Positions 32,507 through 41,200 of a stretch of 64,000 nt of DNA are shown piece after piece. The notes below the pieces were generated by a model. It searched no databases. It was not told where the DNA came from and saw only the letters and a program-made list of their open reading frames with translations. Made by a program: the position numbers and the translations under genes. The DNA comes from Alphaproteobacteria bacterium. GTDB lineage: Bacteria; Pseudomonadota; Alphaproteobacteria; Micropepsales; Micropepsaceae. Each line of letters begins with the position of its first letter. Positions within the stretch are counted from its first letter, which is position 1. The stretch is taken from assembly GCA_017983635.1 (NCBI GenBank), contig JAGOBA010000004.1, forward strand, positions 248,001 to 312,000, written 5' to 3'.

Positions 32507-34849
32507 ATGAGCAGCACAATTTCGCGTAGAACGTCCACAGCGGCATTGGCCCTAGCGGTCTCGACACTTATTACTTCAACTGCATTTGCGGCCACAGTGT
32601 ACGACATTCCGACAGGGGCATCGCCAAGTCCGCTCTTCGGCGCGCTGCCCTTTACGCAAGAGATGCAGCTCTTCGAGGAGTTCGGTACCTCGGCGATCCC
32701 AGCCACGAACTGCATCGGCTGTACGACGCTACCCGCGGCGCAATCATGCACAAGCGGTCCGGACGGCGCGGCTCTGGATAACTTCCTAAAGCAACAGATT
32801 TGGCCGTTGCCGACGCGCGAAGCGAATACCGGCGCACTCAACGCTTGGCACAACAAGGTCAACGAGTGCGTCTACCAACCCGTGGGTAAGCAGCTCCTCA
32901 CCAGCGTGCTTGAAGGGCGCCCGGGCGGCGAGTGGTTCGCGCACCAGCGCTGGAGCGAGTTCAAGCCGTCAGTCTATTTCCAAAGCGCGCAAGCTGGCGC
33001 GCGCAACAATGGCGGCATGCGCGATGCGATGCAACGCCACGGTTACATCAAGGGCGAATTCAAACTTGGCGGGCTCTACTATCGCGGCGGAACGACCAAG
33101 AACACCCAAGTCCGCTTGCATCCGAAGATGCCGGTGCAGAAGGCGAACTCGGTGTGGACATTCGACGGCACGCTGCCGCCAAAGCTTTTGATGGCGCGCT
33201 ACGGGGAGTCCGTGCTGTTTCGCCACTTCAACGCGCTGCCCGTTGATCGCGGCGCCAACATGGGTTTCGGCCGTCACACCATCTCGACGCACTATCACAA
33301 CGGTCACCACCCGGCCGAGAGCGACGGTTACACTGCGGCGTTCTTCTTCCCAGGCCAGTACTACGACTATCGTTGGCCGATGGTCTTGGCCGGACATGAC
33401 ACCGTCAACACCAACGCAACCGATCCGCATGCCGGCACACCGAATGGCGCGGGCGGGACGACGCTCATTCGCGGCGACTGGCGTGAGACAATGAGCACGC
33501 ATTGGTTCCACGACCACATGCTCGATTACACCGCGCAGAACGTCTACAAAGGCAACGCCGCCATGGCGAACCTGTACAGCGCCGTCGATCGCGGCCGGGA
33601 GGGTTGGCGCTGCCACTACCAAAACCCGGTGAACGTCAACTTGTGTCTGCCCTCCGGCACGGCGCTCGATTGGGGCAATCGCGATTATGACGTCAACCTG
33701 CTCATCGCCGACAAGGCGTGGGACGCGCAAGGTCAGCTGTTCTTCAACATCTTCAACGTCGACGGCTTTCTCGGCGACCGCATGACGGTGAATTGGCAGT
33801 ACAAGCCGTATATGAACGTGCGCGCGCGCCGTTATCGCTTCCGTATCTTAAACGGCAGCGTCTCGCGTTATCTGAAGCTCACCATCGCCACCGCCGCGGG
33901 GCAGCGCGTGCCGTTCCATCTCGTCGGCAACGACGGCAACATTATGGAGCACGCCGTCGCATTCCCGAACGCGCAGTCGCAAGACCTGCCGGAGCAGGGG
34001 ATCGCAGAGCGCTACGATATCGTCGTCGACTTCAAGCAAGTCCCGCCGGGCACCAAGCTCTATATGTACAACGTCATGGAGCACAAAAACGGCCGTAGAC
34101 CAAATGGCACTATTCCGCTCGCGGATGTCGCGGCGAATCGCTACGCCGGCGATCCGGGTGTGGGCTCGATCATGGAGTTCCGCGTCGTGGCCCAAGCACC
34201 GGGCGCCGTGGACTACAGCATGAATCCGGCCGACTACACCGAAGGCAAAAAGAAGATGATTCCGCTACCGCGTCCGACCAGTGCGGAGCTCGCGAGCGCG
34301 CGGCATCACACGTTTGAGTTCGGCCGCAGCGGCGGAACGACTGACGATATGCCGTGGACGATCAAGACCGACGGCGGCCCTGGCTTCAACATGGACTCGA
34401 AACGCGTCTCCGCCGCACCGACGAAGGACACATTGGAAATTTGGCACCTGCGCAACGGCGACAATGCCGATGGTGCCGACAACGGTTGGTCGCATCCCGT
34501 TCACATTCACTTCGAGGAGGGCATGATCCTCGCGCGCGATGGGCTACCGCCGCCGGCCTGGGAGCGTTGGGCCCGCAAGGATGTCTTTCGCATCGGTCCG
34601 GGTGCGGACTCCAGCGGTACGGTCGATCTGGCCATCCGCTTCCGCGAGTTCATGGGCACGTTCATGGAGCATTGTCACAACACCCAGCATGAGGATCACG
34701 CGATGCTCTTGCGTTGGGACGTGCGCAATCCCGGGCAGACGATCGCGATCCCGTCGCCGAAGGCGACTTGGGAGGGCGTGATGTACGAGGACAGCTATGA
34801 TCTCGAGACGGCTGTCAACGGCGCGCCGCCGGTTGCGGGAGCGCCATGA
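32507..34849 (+). CDS. Large exported multicopper oxidase (copy 1)
   Basis: This 780-residue oxidase has a Sec-type signal (RTSTAALALAVSTLITSTAFA). All four copper motifs are present: HYH (H262/H264 in THYHNGHHPAESDGY), HWFHDH (H332, H335, H337), HPVHIH (H663, H666, H668) and HCHNTQHEDHAM (H722, C723, H724, H728, M733). These give T1, T2 and T3 sites. Near residue 67 a CIGC motif plus a third Cys form a cluster shared with copy 2. It is larger than a classical laccase and resembles metal- or iodide-oxidising MCOs, though the substrate is open. GGGGAG precedes the ATG. The stop overlaps the SCO-cytochrome gene (ATGA). It is divergent from the giant peroxidase. Confidence 0.92.
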   Translation: MSSTISRRTSTAALALAVSTLITSTAFAATVYDIPTGASPSPLFGALPFTQEMQLFEEFGTSAIPATNCIGCTTLPAAQSCTSGPDGAALDNFLKQQIWPLPTREANTGALNAWHNKVNECVYQPVGKQLLTSVLEGRPGGEWFAHQRWSEFKPSVYFQSAQAGARNNGGMRDAMQRHGYIKGEFKLGGLYYRGGTTKNTQVRLHPKMPVQKANSVWTFDGTLPPKLLMARYGESVLFRHFNALPVDRGANMGFGRHTISTHYHNGHHPAESDGYTAAFFFPGQYYDYRWPMVLAGHDTVNTNATDPHAGTPNGAGGTTLIRGDWRETMSTHWFHDHMLDYTAQNVYKGNAAMANLYSAVDRGREGWRCHYQNPVNVNLCLPSGTALDWGNRDYDVNLLIADKAWDAQGQLFFNIFNVDGFLGDRMTVNWQYKPYMNVRARRYRFRILNGSVSRYLKLTIATAAGQRVPFHLVGNDGNIMEHAVAFPNAQSQDLPEQGIAERYDIVVDFKQVPPGTKLYMYNVMEHKNGRRPNGTIPLADVAANRYAGDPGVGSIMEFRVVAQAPGAVDYSMNPADYTEGKKKMIPLPRPTSAELASARHHTFEFGRSGGTTDDMPWTIKTDGGPGFNMDSKRVSAAPTKDTLEIWHLRNGDNADGADNGWSHPVHIHFEEGMILARDGLPPPAWERWARKDVFRIGPGADSSGTVDLAIRFREFMGTFMEHCHNTQHEDHAMLLRWDVRNPGQTIAIPSPKATWEGVMYEDSYDLETAVNGAPPVAGAP

Positions 34850-35817
34850 AGGGCGCGGCGCTCTGGTTAGCCGCGTTTTTCCTCGTCACAGCATCGTTTA
34901 CCGCTGAAGCATTGGCGGCAAACGCAGAACGCGGTTGGCACGGCAACTACTTTCCGAACGTCGTGCTGACCACGCAGGACGGGAAGAAAGTTCGCTTCTA
35001 CGACGACCTCATTCGCGGCAAGACGGTCTCGATCAACTTCATTTATACGAGCTGCGGCGACATCTGCCCGCTCGACACGGCACAGCTGCGCCAAGTGCAC
35101 GCGCTGCTGGGTGATCGCGTCGGCAAAGACATTTTCATGTACTCGATCTCGATCGACCCGGAGCGCGACACGCCCGCCGCGCTCAAGCGCTATATGCGCA
35201 GTTTCGACGTCGGGAACGGTTGGACGTTCCTCACCGGCAAGAAAGCGGACATCGAACTCCTGCAAAAGCGCTTAGGCATTCGGCCGGTCGAGCTCGGCAA
35301 GCTCCGGGAACACGACACGCGCCTCATGATGGGCAACGAAAGGAACGGCAGCTGGCTCAAGCGGTCGCCCTATGACGACCCGAAGATTTTGGCCGATCTA
35401 CTGGGCGAAGCTCTTACGAATTATGCGACCGGCCACGGCGGCTCAAGCTTGCCTTACGATCGCGCTGTTGAGGTCGGCCACGTCAGCCGTGGCAGCTATC
35501 TCTACCGTACGCGCTGCGATTCTTGCCACACGATCGGCGGCGGCGACCGCTTGGGTCCCGATCTTGCCGGTGTCGTCGCGTCACGGCCGAAGGAGTGGCT
35601 GACCCGCTGGCTGAAAGAGCCGGATAAGATGCTCGCGGAAGGCGATCCGACCGCCATCGCCCTGAAGAAACGCTTCCGTAACCTGCCGATGCCAAATTTG
35701 GGCCTCAACGACATCGACGCAAACGCGTTGATCGACTTTATGGCGGAGCAGGATAAACTGCGGGCTGCGCCGAAAGCCGCGTCAGCCACTGACAAGGCGT
35801 CCCCCAAGCAGCCGTAG
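34846..35817 (+). CDS. SCO1/SenC - cytochrome c fusion protein (copy 1)
   Basis: This 323-residue exported two-domain protein has a signal (LWLAAFFLVTASFTAEALA) and a SCO domain with CGDIC (C70, C74). H156 in REHDTRL is the likely third ligand. A class I cytochrome c domain follows, with CDSCH (C224, C227, H228), the GPDLAGVV hallmark and Met282 (NLPMPNLGLN) as the probable axial ligand. The SCO part would load copper or reduce the oxidase; the haem part would carry electrons. It is translationally coupled to the MCO gene, so that oxidase is the likely partner. The response regulator gene follows after 9 bp. Confidence 0.9.
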   Translation: MKGAALWLAAFFLVTASFTAEALAANAERGWHGNYFPNVVLTTQDGKKVRFYDDLIRGKTVSINFIYTSCGDICPLDTAQLRQVHALLGDRVGKDIFMYSISIDPERDTPAALKRYMRSFDVGNGWTFLTGKKADIELLQKRLGIRPVELGKLREHDTRLMMGNERNGSWLKRSPYDDPKILADLLGEALTNYATGHGGSSLPYDRAVEVGHVSRGSYLYRTRCDSCHTIGGGDRLGPDLAGVVASRPKEWLTRWLKEPDKMLAEGDPTAIALKKRFRNLPMPNLGLNDIDANALIDFMAEQDKLRAAPKAASATDKASPKQP

Positions 35818-35826
35818 GTCGGACCC

Positions 35827-36492
35827 GTGAAACTCCTGGTCGTCGAAGATGACGAAAAGACAGTTCGCCTCCTGAGACAGGGGTTCGGCGAGTATGGCTT
35901 CGTGATCGACGATTGCCGAAACGGCATCGACGGTCTCGACACCGCGCTATCGCAAGCTTACGACATGATCGTCTTGGACGTCATGCTCCCCGGCAAGGAC
36001 GGCTGGGAGGTCCTGACGCAGTTGCGCGCCGCCGATCGCCAGACCCCGGTTGTGATGCTGACCGCACGTGACGCGGTCGAGTATCGCGTCAAGGGGTTGA
36101 CCGCCGGCGCCGACGACTATGTCGTCAAGCCGTTCGCCTTCTCCGAACTGTTGGCCCGCATTCACACCGTTCTGCGCCGCCGCAAGGATGTCGTGCCCGA
36201 GACTCTGGCGTTCGACGACCTTACGCTCGATCCAAAGCGCTTTGCGGTGGAGCGGGCAGGGCGCAAGATCGAACTGACCTCGAAGGAGTTCCTTCTCCTC
36301 GAGCTGCTGCTGCGGCAGCAGGGCGAGGTGTTGTCGCGCACTTACATCGCCGAACAGGTTTGGGACATGGCCTTCGACGGCGACAGCAATGTCGTCGAAG
36401 TCAACGTCCGACGCCTTCGCGGCAAGATCGACGATCCGTTTCCTCGCAAACTGATTCACACGATCCGCGGTCGCGGTTATGTCATTCGCTGA
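35827..36492 (+). CDS. OmpR-family response regulator
   Basis: This 221-residue two-component regulator has a receiver domain with phospho-acceptor D51 (MIVLDVMLPGKDG), the Thr switch in VVMLTARD and K101 (VVKPFAFSE). It ends in an OmpR/PhoB winged helix (ELTSKEFLLLELLLRQQGEVLSR, VEVNVRRLRGKID, HTIRGRGYVIR). It resembles CusR/CopR-type metal-responsive regulators, but the signal cannot be read from the sequence. It lies 9 bp after the SCO-cytochrome gene and overlaps its kinase by 14 bp. Control of the oxidase genes is therefore likely. Candidate tandem binding sites appear at 37997 and 49211. Confidence 0.93.
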   Translation: MKLLVVEDDEKTVRLLRQGFGEYGFVIDDCRNGIDGLDTALSQAYDMIVLDVMLPGKDGWEVLTQLRAADRQTPVVMLTARDAVEYRVKGLTAGADDYVVKPFAFSELLARIHTVLRRRKDVVPETLAFDDLTLDPKRFAVERAGRKIELTSKEFLLLELLLRQQGEVLSRTYIAEQVWDMAFDGDSNVVEVNVRRLRGKIDDPFPRKLIHTIRGRGYVIR

Positions 36493-37900
36493 CCGTCTCC
36501 ACGGCGGGTCGCTCGCGGGCCGCTTGATGTTGTGGTTTGTCGGTGCGGCGATGGCGCTCGTTCTGCTAACCGCTGTGCTGCTCTATTTTGCGCTAACCAA
36601 TGCTATGCAATGGCGCGACGATCAGGTGCTCTTGAAGCGGGCGTTGACGGTGCGCGATCTGTTGGCCGCTCTCGTCATCGACCGAGACTATTTGGATCAC
36701 GAAGTCTCCGAGGACCTCGAAGGGCCGCGCCAGCTCTTCATGCGCATCTCCGGACCCGTGAGCGTCGGCGTGCACGAAACCCCAAACATGCCGGAAATTT
36801 CACCGAAGGCGGGGCTCGTATTGTCGGGGGGTGACGCTGAGTATGGCGCGATCGTTAGCGATGGCCGTCGCTATCGCACGCTCGTGATGCAGGTGCCGGT
36901 CTCGGTCCAATCCAGCGGCGGCCAGGCAACGCTGGAGCTCGCGATCGACACCAGTCTCGATGTCGAAATTCTAAATCGCTACGTGGAGCTTGTCGGGTTC
37001 ATTCTCGCGGTGGCGCTCATCCTTTGCATCGTCGCCGTTTGGTACATCGTTCGAACCCAGCTCCGTCCGTTGCATCAACTTGCGACCGCCGCGGCGAACA
37101 TCGAGCATTCGACGCTCGACTACCGGGTTTCGCCGGAAGGCCTGCCGACCGAACTGCGCGAATACACGAACCAGTTCAACAACATGCTGGCGCGTCTCGA
37201 AACGGCCTATGACGCGCTTCGCCGCTATGCCGACGATGTGGCGCACGAGCTGCGTACGCCGCTAAACCGGATTCAGCTCGGCGCCGAGGTGGCCTTGCGG
37301 GAAGCGCGAACACCGGAGGTTTATCGCGAATCGCTCGAGTCCACGCTTGAAGAATGCGAGCATTTGGGCGGCATGGTTAAGTCGCTGCTGTTCCTGGCGA
37401 GAGCGGAAAACGGACAAACACAACTCGTCCCCGCGTCCATGAACGTGGCCGAGCGGCTCGAAAAGATCCGTGCGTTCTTTGAGGGAAGCGCCCTCGATGC
37501 CGGCGTTAGCCTGACCGTCGAATGCGATTCGCACTTGTCGATGGTTGCCGATGTCACATTGTTCCAACGCGCCGTCAGCAATCTGGTCGCGAATGCGGTC
37601 GCACACACGCCGCGAGGGGGGCGTGTCTCGATGCGGGCTGCACCCGAGAGCGCCGGAATCATGGTTGAAGTCGCCGACAACGGTGAAGGAATCGCGCCTG
37701 AGAATCAGCCTCATGTGTTCAACCGATTCTTTCGCGCCGACCAGGCGCGCGGTCATGAAAAAGACCGTGTGGGCTTAGGGCTTGCGATCACAAAATCGAT
37801 TGTCGACTTGCATCAGGGCCGTATTTCGTTACAGAGTAAGGTAGGTGCCGGGACGCGTTTTTCGCTTTATTTTCCCGCAGGCCGCCTGGCCGCCGAGTGA
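36479..37900 (+). CDS. Sensor histidine kinase (CusS-like layout)
   Basis: This 473-residue membrane kinase has two membrane spans (LMLWFVGAAMALVLLTAVLLYFAL near 15-40 and LVGFILAVALILCIVAVWYIV near 170-190) enclosing a periplasmic sensor of about 130 residues. A HAMP linker follows, then the H-box with H256 (DDVAHELRTPLNR), the N-box (LVANAVAHT), the G1 box (VADNGEGIAPE) and the G2 box (GLGLAITKS). It overlaps the response regulator gene. The sensor contains few obvious metal ligands, so a redox or metal stimulus is inferred from context alone. Confidence 0.92.
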   Translation: MSFADRLHGGSLAGRLMLWFVGAAMALVLLTAVLLYFALTNAMQWRDDQVLLKRALTVRDLLAALVIDRDYLDHEVSEDLEGPRQLFMRISGPVSVGVHETPNMPEISPKAGLVLSGGDAEYGAIVSDGRRYRTLVMQVPVSVQSSGGQATLELAIDTSLDVEILNRYVELVGFILAVALILCIVAVWYIVRTQLRPLHQLATAAANIEHSTLDYRVSPEGLPTELREYTNQFNNMLARLETAYDALRRYADDVAHELRTPLNRIQLGAEVALREARTPEVYRESLESTLEECEHLGGMVKSLLFLARAENGQTQLVPASMNVAERLEKIRAFFEGSALDAGVSLTVECDSHLSMVADVTLFQRAVSNLVANAVAHTPRGGRVSMRAAPESAGIMVEVADNGEGIAPENQPHVFNRFFRADQARGHEKDRVGLGLAITKSIVDLHQGRISLQSKVGAGTRFSLYFPAGRLAAE

Positions 37901-38207
37901 CGCCACGACACTTGCCCAATCGCACACGCATTGCGCGAACGTGGTACCCCGAAAGAATTTAGTATGTATGTGGAATAAGTTCCCAAGTCAGCGTTGCGTT
38001 ATCGTTTCGTAATCTTGGTGACATGTTGCCCCTCATAAGGTCGATGCAACTAAACGGGGTATCCGGCAGCCGAGACTTTGCTGCCCTCTGACAAGCAAAC
38101 CAGCCCGCAGTGACGGGTCTGCAACGTGTGAGCGAGTTCGCTTGCGCGGTCGGTGGAAGCTTGTCTCGGCCGGTAGGTCCCAGAACGCGGTCCGAGGAGC
38201 AGGTTAA
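37901..38207 (+). promoter_or_regulatory. Promoter/leader region of the second RTX peroxidase gene
   Basis: This 307-bp gap carries TGGAATAAGTTC (37971-37982), the same core found upstream of the giant peroxidase and exporter copy 2. It also has a tandem repeat CGTTATC-N4-CGTAATC (37997-38014, 11-bp period), and a leader with the hairpin GGCAGC-N9-GCTGCC near 38068-38088. AGGAG precedes the ATG at 38208. Confidence 0.45.
37997..38016 (+). promoter_or_regulatory. Tandem 11-bp-period site, candidate response-regulator box
   Basis: CGTTATC (37997-38003) and CGTAATCTT (38008-38016) repeat with an 11-bp step, the spacing typical of OmpR-family dimers binding direct repeats. A very similar pair occurs at 49211-49230. 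The kinase/regulator pair is encoded immediately upstream. Confidence 0.35.
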
Positions 38208-41200
38208 ATGGCTGTTACATTCACAAAAACCGATCTCAGTTTCTTGCTGACACAGATATTGATGGCTGAGACCGGACAGCCGCCGGTCAACCCGCATCTG
38301 GCGATCGGCCTTCGCGAGCTCGCGGGCACGAACAACAATCAGCTCCCCGGCCAAAGCACCTTCGGGTCCGCCGATCAGCCGTTTGCGCGCGCGACGACCC
38401 CGGTGTTCCAGACGGTGACTGTGAATGTCGACGGCACGCCGTTCGATCCAAATCCCGGTGTCGACGGCGACACGATGACGACGACCTATGCCAGCACCGT
38501 GCCCGGACCGGCACAGGCGTTCGGCGTCAACGTGGTCGACTCCGCGCCGCGCACGATCTCGAACCTGATTTCGGACGTCAGCTCGAGCAACGCCGCGGCG
38601 GTGGCGGCAGCGCAGGCCTTCGGGGCGCAGCTGGGCGACGGCTATACCAACTTCAACACGAACCCGACCGGATATCTCTCCCCTGGCGCCGACGGACAAT
38701 TCGGCACGGCCGACGATCTTTGGGGCTCAGACGGGATTCAGGGCACGGCCGACGACCTCGCGCCGCGCGATCTCAACAATCTCTTCATCGGCAATATCAC
38801 GCCTGATGCCGGCTTGTCGGCGCCGTTCAACAACTGGATGACGTTCTTCGGCCAGTTCTTCGATCACGGCCTCGACCTGATCTCGAAGGGCGGCAACGGC
38901 TACGTCTATATCCCGCTGCTCCCGGGCGATCCGCTTTACGTCGAAGGCAGCAACAAGAACTTCATGATCTTGGAGCGCGCGACGGACCTGCCCGGACCGG
39001 ACGGCAAGCTCGGCACTGCCGACGACATCCACCAGAACATCAACCAGACGAGCCCGTTCGTCGACCAGAATCAGACCTACGCGTCGGACGGCTCGCACAA
39101 CGCATTCCTGCGCGAGTACATCGTCGGCGTCGACGGTAAGCTTCATTCGACCGGCAAGATGCTGCAGCATACGACCGGTGCGGGCGCAGACGGCATCCGG
39201 GGTGACGACCAAGCGACGCTGAACGTCGACGAGAGCGCCGACGACGCGCGCTCAGGTATGGCGACGTGGGCCGATCTGAAGGCGAACGCGCTGAAGTTCG
39301 GTCTGATCCTCGGCGATCAAGGTGTCGGCGACGTGCCGTTGCTCGCGACCGACGCCTACGGCAACTACATTCCCGGCGCGAACGGGCATGTTCAGGTCAT
39401 CGTCAACGTCGGCGGTGTGCCGACGCAGTTCGAACTGAACCCGCAAACGCCGCTGACGCTGGCGCAAGTTGCGACCGCCGCGGGCGGTACGGTCATGTTC
39501 ACCGGCCATGCCTTCATCAACGATATGGCGCACGAAGCGAGCCCGGTCGGGATCGCTGATACCGATAACGTCATCGGCATTTCGAACCCGAACGAGTTCC
39601 CGAACCCCGACTACGATCCCTTGGCGCCGCCGGGATCGCCCAACAGCCGTCAGTTCCTGCCGCAGTACGACAACGAACTGCTCGATGCGCACTATGTGGC
39701 CGGCGATGGCCGCGTGAACGAGAATATCGCGCTCATCACCGTGCACTCGATCTTCCACGACGAGCACAACCGCCTGGTCGATCAGGTGAAGGCAATGGTG
39801 CAGTCCGAACTCAACGGCGGCGACACGGCATTCGCTTCGGATTGGGTCCTGGCGGGCACGGTGCTTACGCCGGGCGTGCAGATTGCCGACAATCAATGGA
39901 ACGGCGAGCGGCTGATGCAAGTCGCGAAGTTCGGCACGGAGACGCAGTACCAGCATCTCGTGTTTGAAGAATTCGCGCGTAAGGTTGCGCCGACGATCCA
40001 CCTCTTCGGCAACGTTGACATTCATCTCGACCCGGCGATCACGTCTGAGTTTGCGAACGCCGTCTACCGCTTCGGTCACTCGATGTTGGACGAGAACGTG
40101 CCGCTCTATCAGGTCGACGCGAACGGCCAGATGGTGATCGGATTGGACGGCAAGCCCGTCCTGACCGACATGGGCTTGATCGAGGCGTTCACGAATCCGC
40201 TTGCATTTGCCAACTTGGGTGCCACCGGTGCCGCGCAGATCGTGCAGGGTACGACGCATCAGATCGGCTCGGAGATTGACGAGTTCGTCACCGGCGCGCT
40301 TCGTAACAACTTGCTGGGCTTGCCGCTCGACCTAGCTGCCCTCAACATCGCCCGCGGACGCGACACGGGCGTGGCGCCGTTGAACGTCGTACGCGCGCAA
40401 ATTTACGATGCGACGCATGATCAGACGCTAAAGCCGTATGACAACTGGCTGGAGTTTGGTCAGTTCCTGAAGCATGCGGAATCCCTGATCAACTTCGTAG
40501 CCGCCTATGGCACGCATGCGAGTATCACCGGTACGACGGACTTGGCTGCGAAACGCGCCGCGGCGGCGCAGCTTGTCCAGTGGGGCATCGATCCTGCGAG
40601 CGCGACGGGCGATGCATTGCATGTCGATGCCTACAACTTCATGCATAGCCTGGGTGTCTACGCCAACGCGGTGCATGGCGCTGGCGGCGACGGCGCACTG
40701 CACACCAGCGACGACACGTTTACGACCAACGGTCTGGACAATCCGGTCGCAGTTCACGCGGGTTGGAGCACTGGCAGCGTCACCGGCCTCGACAACATCG
40801 ACCTGTGGATCGGCGGCTTGGCCGAGAAGCAAAACCTGTTCGGCGGCCTCTTGGGGTCGACCTTCAACTTCATCTTCGAAACGCAGCTTGAGAAGCTGCA
40901 AGACGGCGACCGGCTGTACTACCTGCCGCGCATCGAAGGCATGGATTTCGGCTTCCAGATCGAGAACAACTCGTTCGCCGACATGATTATCGCTAACACC
41001 GGCGCGCGGCATATCCCGGCCTCGATCTTCCTGACGCCGGAATACACGGTCGAAGCCGGCACAATCACACCCGATCCCGTCACCTGGCTCAAGAACCCGG
41101 TGACGGGCGCCTACCTGGTCGAGATGCTGCCCGACGGCACCGTGCACTTCATCGGCGACGATAACTTCTTCGGCAACACGATGGTCTTGGGCGGGACCGA

